Positions 1 to 6,535 of a DNA stretch of 6,762 nucleotides are shown here, in pieces. The position numbers were made by a program, and so were the translations under genes. The stretch is from Planctomycetota bacterium (GTDB lineage Bacteria > Planctomycetota > UBA8108 > UBA1146 > JAJFFE01): positions 1 to 6,762 of the forward strand of contig JAGQRC010000201.1 in the NCBI GenBank assembly GCA_020425835.1. Direction: 5' to 3'. Every line of letters starts with the position of its first letter. Positions within the stretch are counted from its first letter, which is position 1. Below the pieces are notes generated by a model that was given only the letters and a program-made list of their open reading frames with translations, was not told where the DNA came from and searched no databases.

Positions 1-830
1 TCGACCTCGAGGGGAATCTCACGGGCGAGGTCCCATCGCGCGACCGCCCGCTCGAAGATCACCTCGTATCGCATGCGGAACGGAAAGCTCGGCTCGCGGA
101 TCCAGCCCGCCTCGGCGACCACTTCGCGGGGACCCTCGTCGAATCGGTAGATGGTCGTCATGCGATCGAGCGTCCCCTGCGTGATGACCTGACTCGGCAT
201 TCCGAACACCCACCGGACGAAGTCCGCGTCGTGGATGTGGAGATCGCCGAGCGCGCCACCCGAGGCACTCGGATCGCCGTAGAACTCGCGCGACCAGTTC
301 GGGGCGGGACCGACGCGCGAGAAGTGTGCGCTCTCCACCGCGCCGTAGCGACGATCGTCGATCGCCTCGCGGAGCCAATCCCAACCGGGCCAGAAGCGCA
401 TCACCATGGCGGGCATCGCGACGCAGCGCGAACGGTGCGCCGCCTCGCGCAGACGGACCACCTCGCTGCGGTCGAGCGCCACCGGCTTCTCGACGAGGAT
501 GTGCTTGCCCGCCTCGAGCGCGGCCACGCCGATCTCGACGTGGGTCGGCGTGTGGGTGCAGATGCTCACGGCTTCGACCTCCGGGTCGGCGATCAACTCC
601 TCGGGTCGCGCGTAGCCGCGGACCACTCGAGGATCGAAGAGCAACTCCGACCCGACGGTCTCGAGGTTGCCCTGGCCGGACGGCTCGCCCCGTCTTCGTT
701 CTTCGTGCCGGTCGCAGATCGCGACCAACCGCGCGGAGAGTCCGGACGCTCGCGCCTTCGTCAATGCGGTCACGTGGGTCTGCCCCATGAACCCGAGACC
801 GATCACTCCCACTCCGAGCTCCGTCGTCAT
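1..830 (-). CDS. Gfo/Idh/MocA-family NAD(P)-dependent oxidoreductase, C-terminus cut by the window edge
   Basis: Probable NAD(P)-dependent dehydrogenase acting on a sugar, polyol or keto-sugar in the cytoplasm. The frame is open from the ATG at 830 to the window edge, giving 276 residues; the family usually has about 330-400, so the end of the C-terminal domain lies outside. An N-terminal Rossmann fold shows GLGFMG at residues 11-16, with a likely cofactor-binding acidic residue, D40, after the second strand. The family signature EKP is at 114-116, with K115 the usual catalytic or substrate-binding lysine. The second-domain signature GGALGDLHIHD is at 191-201, with H200 in the conserved histidine position. 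The start lies 8 bp after the stop of the TIM-barrel gene at 839, so the two are almost certainly one operon. The ribosome binding site is weak, consistent with translational coupling. Family assignment is firm; the substrate cannot be read from the sequence. Confidence 0.93.
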   Translation of the reverse strand, partial: MTTELGVGVIGLGFMGQTHVTALTKARASGLSARLVAICDRHEERRRGEPSGQGNLETVGSELLFDPRVVRGYARPEELIADPEVEAVSICTHTPTHVEIGVAALEAGKHILVEKPVALDRSEVVRLREAAHRSRCVAMPAMVMRFWPGWDWLREAIDDRRYGAVESAHFSRVGPAPNWSREFYGDPSASGGALGDLHIHDADFVRWVFGMPSQVITQGTLDRMTTIYRFDEGPREVVAEAGWIREPSFPFRMRYEVIFERAVARWDLAREIPLEV

Positions 831-838
831 GTCGCTGC

Positions 839-1678
839 TCAGCCCCTCGGCTCTCGGCCCGCCCCGAACTCGTCGATCACCGCGAGCGCGCGACGCATGT
901 CGCCGACGCGGTCGTCGCCCGCCTCCCGCTCGATCATCAGATCGACGCCGAGCGACTGCGCCGCGACCACGCCGAAGAACGCCTTCCAGTCGACGTCGCC
1001 GTCGCCGACGGCCACTTCCGACCCCCACTCGCCCGGCGACCGCGCCGCCCGCGCGTCCTTGATGTGGATCTGGCGAACGTGCGGCGCGAGTTGCTCCAGC
1101 GACGAGACCGGATCGCCCATGCCGTAGAGGATCATGTTCGCCGGATCGAAGTTCACGCCGAGGGTCGGCGATCCGATCTCGTTCAGGACACCGAGCAGCG
1201 TCGTCGCGGTCTCCTGCCCCGTCTCGAAGCCGGTGCGGATGTTCTGCCGAGCGAAGGTCGAGACCAGCTCGCGGAGTCGCTCGACCATCACACGCCGCAC
1301 GGGATCGGTGGGATCGTGCGGGATGAAGCCCGCGTGGAACGTGACCAGATCGACTTCGAGGTCGCGAGCGAGTGCGGCGCACTCCTCGGCCCGCGCCTGG
1401 TTCTCCGCCCACCGCTCGTCGACGCGCACGCCCCCGGTCTCGCGGATCGAAGCGAGAGTCGAGTAGTCCTCACCCACACACTTCATCATTCCGGAGCGGA
1501 TCGCGATGCCTCGCTCGCGGAACACATGGAGGCAACGATCCACCGACCATTCGCCGTCGATGAAGCGAGTCAGATCCAACTGCACGGTGGTGACACCGAC
1601 CTCGAGCGCGCGCTCGGCGAGCTCCAGCGGATCGTCGGGACGAAGGGACCAGGAGCAGACACCGATTGCGCGAGCCAT
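839..1678 (-). CDS. Sugar phosphate isomerase/epimerase family protein (xylose isomerase-like TIM barrel)
   Basis: A 279-residue protein of the AP_endonuc_2/xylose isomerase-like TIM-barrel superfamily, whose members are usually metal-dependent and isomerise or epimerise sugars or polyols, or act as inosose dehydratases. Barrel-strand motifs are visible in order: VCSWSLR near the N-terminus, VTFHAGF at 112-118, GFETGQE at 150-156, GVNFDPAN at 174-181, QIHIKDA at 203-209 and MIERE at 248-252. By analogy with D-tagatose 3-epimerase relatives, E152, D178, H205 and E250 are the probable metal ligands; that mapping is inferred. The frame stays open upstream to an ATG at 1792, but the ATG at 1678 is preferred because GGAGGA lies 6 nt before it and the protein then begins directly with the first barrel strand. 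It is first in an operon with the oxidoreductase that follows. The exact reaction is unknown. Confidence 0.92.
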   Translation of the reverse strand: MARAIGVCSWSLRPDDPLELAERALEVGVTTVQLDLTRFIDGEWSVDRCLHVFRERGIAIRSGMMKCVGEDYSTLASIRETGGVRVDERWAENQARAEECAALARDLEVDLVTFHAGFIPHDPTDPVRRVMVERLRELVSTFARQNIRTGFETGQETATTLLGVLNEIGSPTLGVNFDPANMILYGMGDPVSSLEQLAPHVRQIHIKDARAARSPGEWGSEVAVGDGDVDWKAFFGVVAAQSLGVDLMIEREAGDDRVGDMRRALAVIDEFGAGREPRG

Positions 1679-1684
1679 GACGAT

Positions 1685-1690
1685 TCCTCC
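1685..1690 (-). promoter_or_regulatory. Ribosome binding site GGAGGA of the TIM-barrel gene
   Basis: GGAGGA on the minus strand, 6 nt before the ATG at 1678. It decides the start of the isomerase/epimerase gene against the in-frame ATG at 1792, which has no comparable site. Confidence 0.75.
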
Positions 1691-1714
1691 GCAGACGATG
1701 GGCGAGAATCGGAG

Positions 1715-1743
1715 ACGGTACGGAGCGGCGCGAATCGGAGCAA
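1715..1743 (-). promoter_or_regulatory. Candidate promoter of the sugar-metabolism operon
   Basis: Minus-strand TTGCTC (1743-1738), a 17-bp spacer and TACCGT (1720-1715). Each hexamer matches the sigma-70 consensus at only three positions, but the spacing is ideal and the predicted transcription start near 1708 leaves a sensible leader of about 30 nt. The -35 box sits in CCCTTGC, which recurs in front of the RRM gene. It lies between the hairpin closing the upstream operon and the ribosome binding site. Weak by sequence alone. Confidence 0.35.
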
Positions 1744-1770
1744 GGGTCGAGGTGGGATCCCGGGTTCTCC

Positions 1771-1790
1771 GACACCTCGTTCGAGGCGTC
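1771..1790 (-). terminator. Terminator-like hairpin after the PDZ-protein gene
   Basis: Minus strand GACGCCTC, tetraloop GAAC, GAGGTGTC: an 8-bp stem with one G-U pair, 39 nt past the stop of the PDZ-protein gene. No T-run follows, so it is not a classic intrinsic terminator, but its position between two same-strand transcription units fits 3'-end formation or mRNA protection. A competing fold pairs CGAGGTG with CACCTCG further downstream. Confidence 0.4.
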
Positions 1791-1828
1791 ACGACAACGC
1801 GAGCCGCCCGTAGGAAACGCAGTCTCGT

Positions 1829-3649
1829 TCACGAACCCCGGTCTCCATCACCATCGTCGCGAATCGGGCGGAGCTCGGGACGATCCGTCGGGGACTCGAG
1901 GATCCCCTCGAGATCGAGCGGCAACTCGAGGGTCGTCGCGCCACGACGGACGGTGACGTTCACCGTTCCCTCTTCGAGTCCGAGGAGGAGCGACTGCAAG
2001 CGACGCGAGCGTAGGGGTCGACCGTCGACCGCCGTGATCACGTCGCCCCGCTCGAAGCCGCTCGTCGCGAACGCTCCTCCGGGGATCGGCCACACGAGGA
2101 GCGCGTTCGGGAGGGCGGTATCGACCGTCAACGCGAGATCCCGATCGAGCTCGATCCAACGGCTCGTCACGGGGCGCCCGTTCGGTCGCAACAAGTGCAG
2201 GAGCCAATTCCCGGCGGGCAGGCCGACCACATCGACCGGCGTTCCGAAAGTGCCGTACACCTCGCGCGGAACATCGTCGTCGCCGCCGTCCGGGACGAGA
2301 TGCTCGAGACGTGCCCCCCATTCCTCGCCGTCCCCCGCGGGAGTCGCGGGATCGACCTCCAGCCGGAGCCGATGGAGCGGTGGGAGCGGGACTCGCACCG
2401 AGTTCGAGCCGGGCCGCACGTCGATCTCGACCTCGACCAATCGGCGCCCGGTGAGCGCACCGTCGAAGACCGGCGTGAAGACGACCAGCCGATGGGGTCC
2501 TTCCGCAATCTCGTCGAAGCGCGCGCGCCCGGACTCCACCGCGATGGTGTCCGCGCTGCCGTTCGGATCGAGCGTCACGGCGAGCGGCAGCCCCGGCGGG
2601 AGCACACCCTCGAGGGAGACCGTGATGTCCGCCTGCGCCGCGAGCACGATGGAGAGCGGTGCGTCGCGGTCCGCGTCGAGCGCGTTCGCGAGGGACACGG
2701 TGATGCCGAGGTGATCCTCGCACGAGACGTCGAGCGAGGCGCGTCCGAGGATGCGCTCGCGCCCGACGTCGATGGCGAGTCGCGGCAGGTGCAGCCAGCA
2801 CCGACCGTCCATGAGCCTCGTCCACGCCAACGGCTCTCGCCGGGCGGCTCGCCCCGGTCGCTCGAGGTCGAGGGCGATGCGGGGAATCAACGCTTCGCCC
2901 CGCGGATCGCCGATGGTGACCGCGACGCCGGGAGTCGCCTCGGCCGACGGAAGATCGAGGGCGATGCGGGTCGCGTCGTCCGCGCGATCGACGACACGCC
3001 AGGTCTCGACGTGATCGTCGTAGCGCGTCGCCCCGATGAGCCAACGCGAACCGACGGGAACGGGGTAGTCGACGGTGCGCGCGTCGCTCGTGAGCGTCGC
3101 GATCCGCGTCGCCTGCAAGAGGACGCTCGGCGGCGGAACGGTGGCGGTCGGATCCGGCTCGAGGCGCAGCGCCCGGACCTCCGTCGACGTCGAAAGGTCG
3201 CCCGACGCGACGTGGACCGAGATGGCCATCGCGACGACATCACCGTCGGCGGACGGCGCGTCGGGCGAATCGACGCGGGGCGGGTCGTCGCTGGGGTCGA
3301 GCGCGACCAGGTCCACTCGGGACGCCTCCGTCCGAACCGCCGCGAACTCGAGGGGAGACTTCCCCGCAACCACGAACGGCGCGCGGGCCGCGACCGCGGA
3401 CGGCGCGACGAAGAAACCACCGCGCCCGGTCCGTGCGGTGCCGACGACCTCGATGTCGCCGGGCGACTCCGCGGACGCGAAGCCGAGGAAGTGCACGTCG
3501 AGGCCGGGCACGGCCCGCCCGCTCCGGGTGTGGGCGATTCCCCAGGTCCACTCGGGAGGTGTGAACGACTTCGCGACGAAGCCGAGCACCGCGCCGATCG
3601 TGAGCGCGCGAACCAGGAGTCGGGCGGACGAGTTCGGGGTGTGGCTCAC
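1829..3649 (-). CDS. Membrane-anchored protein with beta-sandwich-like modules and a C-terminal PDZ domain, function unknown
   Basis: A 606-residue protein with a GTG start. One hydrophobic segment at about residues 11-27 follows a short basic N-terminus and suggests a signal anchor, with the rest outside the cytoplasm. The middle (about 35-510) is rich in alternating hydrophobic strands and short turns, with carboxypeptidase-regulatory or Ig-like features such as GRAVPGLDVHFLG (44-56), EGPHRLVVFTP (383-393) and VVGLPAGNWLLHLL (474-487). Residues about 512-582 form a PDZ domain: a loop around PIPGGAFATSGF, then RGDVITAVDGRPL, then LLLGLEEGTVNVTVRRG. No protease domain or catalytic triad is visible. 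The tail is acidic and charged. The gene begins 10 nt after the stop of the preceding gene, and its RBS overlaps that stop. The two are surely cotranscribed and probably act together in the envelope. The PDZ call is good; the function is not recognised. Confidence 0.85.
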   Translation of the reverse strand: MSHTPNSSARLLVRALTIGAVLGFVAKSFTPPEWTWGIAHTRSGRAVPGLDVHFLGFASAESPGDIEVVGTARTGRGGFFVAPSAVAARAPFVVAGKSPLEFAAVRTEASRVDLVALDPSDDPPRVDSPDAPSADGDVVAMAISVHVASGDLSTSTEVRALRLEPDPTATVPPPSVLLQATRIATLTSDARTVDYPVPVGSRWLIGATRYDDHVETWRVVDRADDATRIALDLPSAEATPGVAVTIGDPRGEALIPRIALDLERPGRAARREPLAWTRLMDGRCWLHLPRLAIDVGRERILGRASLDVSCEDHLGITVSLANALDADRDAPLSIVLAAQADITVSLEGVLPPGLPLAVTLDPNGSADTIAVESGRARFDEIAEGPHRLVVFTPVFDGALTGRRLVEVEIDVRPGSNSVRVPLPPLHRLRLEVDPATPAGDGEEWGARLEHLVPDGGDDDVPREVYGTFGTPVDVVGLPAGNWLLHLLRPNGRPVTSRWIELDRDLALTVDTALPNALLVWPIPGGAFATSGFERGDVITAVDGRPLRSRRLQSLLLGLEEGTVNVTVRRGATTLELPLDLEGILESPTDRPELRPIRDDGDGDRGS

Positions 3650-3656
3650 GGTTCGA

Positions 3657-3661
3657 TCCTC
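3657..3661 (-). promoter_or_regulatory. Ribosome binding site overlapping the upstream stop codon
   Basis: Minus-strand GAGGA, 7 nt before the GTG at 3649, overlapping the TGA (3662-3660) of the preceding gene. It supports the GTG over start codons further upstream, which would lie deep inside the neighbouring gene, and it suggests translational coupling. Confidence 0.7.
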
Positions 3662-4934
3662 ATGGCACGAGATCCACTTCGGCCGGGCCCGGCAACTCGA
3701 ATCGGACCTCGCGGGAGGGGTCGGAGGTCGACGCTCGATAGAAACCGGCCGGTAGGCCCGCAACCTCCAGACGCTCGTCCGGGTGAACGACGAAGGAGCC
3801 GAGCGTTTGCCCGTCGATCGGGTCGCCTTCTCGCGGATCTCGCCGCCATTGCCACTCCGTGGTGGAGCTCCCCGCCGGCGCACGGAATGCGAGCTCGAAG
3901 AGGGGCGGCGCTGAGATGCTCTGTTCGATCGCTCCACTCCCCCAGTCGACCTGCCGATCGACGAGGAGCACCTCTTCGGAGAACGGCGGCAACGGGGACA
4001 ACCAGAGTCGCACTCGGTACGGCCCGGGGGCGACGCGAGGGAACACCGCGCGTCCGGAGTTGTCGCACCGTTCCCGGAGCATCGACCGAACACCATGCTC
4101 CGGATGCTCGAGACTCACCGACAATCGTCCCTCGAGCCCGCGCCCTCCGACTTCCTCGACGACGGCGGTCGGCGACGTCGACCGTGCGAAGCTCACGTCC
4201 ACGATCGGCATCGGCGTGACCCCCGTGACCCGTCGGCGGGCTTCGACCTCCGACGCGGTACCGATCGGCGGAACGGAGACCCACTGTCCCCACAGATGAT
4301 CACACTCCACCCAGAGCTCGACCGACGCGGGCGACTCCGACGGATCGGGATCCGTCGGTGTGATGAGAGCGCGATAGAGCACCGTCCCGATCGCGAACAG
4401 CGTCGCTCCGTCGGAGCGTGTCGCTCCGCGAGGGAGATCGGCGCGCGAGACCCGTCCTCCCTGCTGGATCCATGCGACGGCGTGGGAGACGCGCACGGGT
4501 TGCCCTTCGGCATCGACCGCCCGCACCACGATCCCGGTCTCCGGAGGGGGACGACTCGAGCTCGGCACGAGGATGCGTCGACGACTCCTTCCCTCGATGG
4601 CGACGACGATGGTGTCGACGCGGGTGCGTCGCCGACCGTCCGTCACGAGGACGCGATACGATCCGGGCCCCTCGAGCGGGCGAACGACGACACGTCGGTC
4701 CGGGAGGGAGACCTCCGGGGATGTCGAGAGGATGGACCCGCGTCCCTCCGGAGCGATGAAGACGAGGAACGGCGACCCGACATCCTCCGGCTCCGGATCG
4801 ATCTCGATGACGAGCGCGTCCGGGGCGATGGACGGCGCGGGCGACCCGAACGGAACGCGCGGTCCGAACGACCAGCCGATGCCGAGTCCGACGATGATCG
4901 CGATCGGGAGCGAGATCAGCAGCGGTCGACTCAT
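3660..4934 (-). CDS. Membrane-anchored multi-module beta-sandwich protein, function unknown
   Basis: A 424-residue protein. Residues 5-20 are a hydrophobic segment after a short basic start, so it is probably a signal anchor, or an uncleaved signal peptide, placing the remainder outside the cytoplasm. The body looks like consecutive Ig-like or carboxypeptidase-regulatory-like modules: about 40-115 ending near GPGSYRVLVTDG, 133-250 opening with VVRAVDAEGQPV, 255-330 carrying SGRAVFPRVAPGPYRVRLWL, and 342-424 carrying VAGLPAGFYRAS. The recurring G-x-YR-V and GLPAG turns are typical of such folds. No enzyme motif is seen. The ATG at 4934 is chosen over the in-frame ATG at 5027 because GAGAG lies 6 nt before it and the hydrophobic segment then starts at once. 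It is first of a two-gene operon with the PDZ protein. The modular description is by eye, and domain borders are approximate. Confidence 0.83.
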   Translation of the reverse strand: MSRPLLISLPIAIIVGLGIGWSFGPRVPFGSPAPSIAPDALVIEIDPEPEDVGSPFLVFIAPEGRGSILSTSPEVSLPDRRVVVRPLEGPGSYRVLVTDGRRRTRVDTIVVAIEGRSRRRILVPSSSRPPPETGIVVRAVDAEGQPVRVSHAVAWIQQGGRVSRADLPRGATRSDGATLFAIGTVLYRALITPTDPDPSESPASVELWVECDHLWGQWVSVPPIGTASEVEARRRVTGVTPMPIVDVSFARSTSPTAVVEEVGGRGLEGRLSVSLEHPEHGVRSMLRERCDNSGRAVFPRVAPGPYRVRLWLSPLPPFSEEVLLVDRQVDWGSGAIEQSISAPPLFELAFRAPAGSSTTEWQWRRDPREGDPIDGQTLGSFVVHPDERLEVAGLPAGFYRASTSDPSREVRFELPGPAEVDLVP

Positions 4935-4973
4935 GGCGTTCTCTCTTCGACGGACTCCTCGTGGCCCGTGTTG

Positions 4974-5016
4974 CGAGTTCGTTGAGTATCTGTCCCCCGA
5001 TTGCGGGACGAACTCG
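4974..5016 (-). promoter_or_regulatory. Two-stem inverted repeat in the leader of the envelope operon
   Basis: CGAGTTCGT (5016-5008 on the minus strand) pairs perfectly with ACGAACTCG (4982-4974), a 9-bp stem. Directly inside it lies a second stem, CCCG/CGGG (5007-5004 with 4999-4996), with a CAAT loop. If transcription starts near 5019, the outer stem sits at the extreme 5' end of the mRNA, some 40 nt before the start codon. It could stabilise the message, act as a cis-regulatory RNA, or be a DNA operator for a dimeric regulator. Confidence 0.5.
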
Positions 5017-5025
5017 GAACGGAGC

Positions 5026-5055
5026 ATTCGACGATGCGGGCCACGGAAGTGTCAA
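5026..5055 (-). promoter_or_regulatory. Candidate sigma-70 promoter of the envelope operon
   Basis: Minus-strand TTGACA (5055-5050), the exact -35 consensus, then an 18-bp spacer and TCGAAT (5031-5026), which matches four of six -10 positions. The predicted start near 5019 gives a leader of about 85 nt before the ATG at 4934. The -35 box overlaps one arm of the hairpin behind the acyltransferase gene. Confidence 0.55.
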
Positions 5056-5071
5056 CGGCGCCAGCCGTTGA
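5052..5071 (-). terminator. Terminator-like hairpin after the acyltransferase gene
   Basis: A perfect 8-bp stem (TCAACGGC/GCCGTTGA) with a 4-nt loop, 22 nt beyond the acyltransferase stop. No T-run follows, so termination is inferred from position. One arm overlaps the -35 hexamer of the next operon. Confidence 0.45.
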
Positions 5072-5093
5072 ACCGACAACGCTGGAGCCCGTG

Positions 5094-6116
5094 CTAGCCG
5101 AGCAGGCGCGCCCACTCGTCGGGGAGCCGACTCAGGTCGACCGGTTCGACCGCGGGTGGCAACCCGTCCGGCCCCAGGCTCTCCCCGGCCGGTCGGACGT
5201 GGAAGCGACGCGATCCCCAGAGCCACTGCTCCGGGTAGGAGAGCACCGCTCGACTGTAGGCGTCGTTGATGCGTCGGGAGACCTCGAAGATCGCGGTCTC
5301 CTCGTCATCGTAGGGCTGCCAGCGGATCACGTCCCAGACGTGATAACGATGTCGGGGCCTCCCGTGTTGGCGTTGAACCGTCGCGACGACGATCGGGGCG
5401 CGAGTCGAGAGGTGGAGCTTGGCCACGGTCGGGTTCATCGGGGCGACGGTGCCGAGGAACGGCACGAAGATCGGGTTCTGGGGACGGATCTCGTCGGCGA
5501 CCAGCCCGACGACGTCACCGCGCTGCAGCACGCGCCGCATGGGTCGCAGCGCCCCGACCTTCGGGATGATCTCCTGACCACTCCCGGACCGTCGACGACG
5601 CATGATCTCGTCGAGCTCGGGAACGCCGATCGGACGGGCGATCGAGCTGACGGGAAACCCCATCAACGAGGCGACGTATCCCGAGTACTCCCAACAACCC
5701 ATGTGACCCGTCAAGCAGAGGGCCCCGTCGGGGCGCTCGACCAGGAGCATGCGGTAGATCTCATCGACGTTGACGAACCGCTCGAGATCCTCCCGGCGCA
5801 ATCGGGGCATCCGCGCGAACTCGACCCCGAGCGCCGTCATGTGTCGCGCCCAGCGCATCAGGAGTCGACGCCCGAGCCGCGGTGTCCACGCGTCCCGGAA
5901 GACGATGCGCTGATTGCGGAACATGCCGCGCCCGAGGCGCGAGACGCGGCGCTCGTGCAGCAGGGTGTAGGCGATCAGCGGCACGGCGGCGAGGTCGGCC
6001 AGCCGATACGCGATCCACTCCGGGAGGATCGCGAACGTCCACAGGGCGAACCGCACCAGCGCCCCCACCACGGGGTGCCACCAACGCGTTCGGGGCGTGG
6101 CTCGGTCATCGGACAT
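5094..6116 (-). CDS. LpxL/HtrB-family lysophospholipid (lipid A-type) acyltransferase
   Basis: A 340-residue protein, close to the roughly 300-330 typical of the family, which transfers a secondary acyl chain to a lipid A precursor at the inner face of the inner membrane. Hydrophobic stretches at about residues 15-30 and 38-52 form the usual N-terminal anchor. The catalytic HX4E motif appears as GHMGCWE (137-143), with H138 and E143. VADEIRP (206-212) with VPFLGTVA (218-225) corresponds to the conserved second block, and PEQWLWGSRRF (295-305) is the diagnostic C-terminal motif. The frame is open upstream to 6320, but the ATG at 6116 places the anchor at the usual distance; a second ATG at 6167 is possible, and neither has a strong RBS. 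The gene stands alone between two hairpins. Other members of this fold acylate different lipids, for example in mycolate, glycolipid or ornithine-lipid pathways, so the acceptor is not proven. Confidence 0.92.
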   Translation of the reverse strand: MSDDRATPRTRWWHPVVGALVRFALWTFAILPEWIAYRLADLAAVPLIAYTLLHERRVSRLGRGMFRNQRIVFRDAWTPRLGRRLLMRWARHMTALGVEFARMPRLRREDLERFVNVDEIYRMLLVERPDGALCLTGHMGCWEYSGYVASLMGFPVSSIARPIGVPELDEIMRRRRSGSGQEIIPKVGALRPMRRVLQRGDVVGLVADEIRPQNPIFVPFLGTVAPMNPTVAKLHLSTRAPIVVATVQRQHGRPRHRYHVWDVIRWQPYDDEETAIFEVSRRINDAYSRAVLSYPEQWLWGSRRFHVRPAGESLGPDGLPPAVEPVDLSRLPDEWARLLG

Positions 6117-6173
6117 GGGAACTCGCGGGGCATGCTGTCGAGGAAGGTGGAACCGAGGCCCACGCATCGCACG

Positions 6174-6186
6174 GAGCCGGAGGCTC
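6174..6186 (-). repeat. Short hairpin upstream of the acyltransferase gene
   Basis: GAGCC, 3-nt spacer, GGCTC, about 58 nt before the ATG at 6116. It is a small stem in the 5' region of the acyltransferase gene. No convincing -35/-10 pair was found in 6117-6273. Confidence 0.3.
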
Positions 6187-6228
6187 TCCTCGTGCGCGGG
6201 TGAGTGACGTTCGCGGAAGAGGACGCTC

Positions 6229-6259
6229 GGGAACGGAGACCACGAAGGACACCGTTCCC
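6229..6259 (-). terminator. Terminator-like hairpin after the RRM gene
   Basis: GGGAACGG and CCGTTCCC form a perfect 8-bp stem around a 15-nt loop, 14 nt past the stop of the RRM gene. The downstream minus-strand sequence is pyrimidine-rich (CCTCTTCC) but has no T-run. It probably marks the 3' end of the RRM transcript. Confidence 0.45.
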
Positions 6260-6273
6260 AGACATCGAGTGGA

Positions 6274-6525
6274 TCAACGGTCGCGGGGCTTCGCTTCGTC
6301 GACGTTGATGCGGCGTCCATCGAGCTCGGAGCCGTCGAGCTGGTCGACGGCTCGACGACCCTCCTCGTCGTTCGGCATCTCGACGAAACCGAAGCCGCGG
6401 AAGCGGCCGGTTTCTCGGTCCGTGATGAACTTCACGCTGGCGACTTCGCCGAAGCTGGCGAACGCGTCCCGAACGGTTTGCTCGTCGGTCTGATAGTTGA
6501 GGTTGCCGACGAAGATCCTGAACAT
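6274..6525 (-). CDS. Single-RRM RNA-binding protein
   Basis: An 83-residue protein that is essentially one RNA-recognition motif. RNP2 is IFVGNL at residues 4-9 and RNP1 is RGFGFVEM at 43-50. F5, F45 and F47 are the expected RNA-stacking aromatics. The remaining fold follows the usual order, with a helix around TDEQTVRDAFASFG (13-26) and a second around DEEGRRAVDQLDG (53-65). It ends right after the fifth segment and lacks the glycine-rich tail found in many cyanobacterial Rbp proteins. Such proteins bind single-stranded RNA in the cytoplasm, and the cyanobacterial ones are often cold-induced. The ATG at 6525 is chosen because the RRM begins there; an open in-frame extension to 6729 has no domain character. 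A purine-rich GGAAGGG lies 9 nt upstream. The RNA targets are unknown. Confidence 0.95.
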   Translation of the reverse strand: MFRIFVGNLNYQTDEQTVRDAFASFGEVASVKFITDRETGRFRGFGFVEMPNDEEGRRAVDQLDGSELDGRRINVDEAKPRDR

Positions 6526-6535
6526 GAAACGTTTC
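6526..6535. promoter_or_regulatory. 10-bp palindrome abutting the RRM start codon
   Basis: GAAACGTTTC, a perfect palindrome, fills the space between the purine-rich RBS (6535-6541) and the ATG at 6525. It may be a protein-binding site or influence initiation by folding or dimerising. It may also be chance. Confidence 0.35.

Noticed and set aside
231..1127. Plus-strand open frame of 298 codons across the oxidoreductase/TIM-barrel junction
   Set aside because: It overlaps two clear enzyme genes on the minus strand and has biased, domain-free composition.
1679..1792. N-terminal extension of the TIM-barrel protein to the ATG at 1792
   Set aside because: The added residues do not resemble the family, and the GGAGGA at 1685-1690 clearly serves the ATG at 1678.
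1829..3649. HtrA/DegP-type or site-2 protease because of the PDZ domain
   Set aside because: There is no Ser-His-Asp protease domain, HEXXH motif or additional membrane segments in the 606 residues.
3650..4096. N-terminal extension of the PDZ protein to the ATG at 4096
   Set aside because: It would overlap the preceding gene by over 400 bp in another frame, and the extension is serine/arginine-rich shadow sequence. The GTG at 3649 has a proper RBS and leads straight into the signal anchor.
2195..4219. Long plus-strand open frame of 674 codons opposite the envelope pair
   Set aside because: Its translation is arginine- and aspartate-rich low-complexity sequence with no domain, and it spans the junction of two well-supported minus-strand genes with RBSs. 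It is an antisense shadow common in GC-rich DNA.
5001..6203. Plus-strand open frame of 400 codons opposite the acyltransferase gene
   Set aside because: The opposite strand carries all the diagnostic acyltransferase motifs; the plus-strand product has no recognisable fold.
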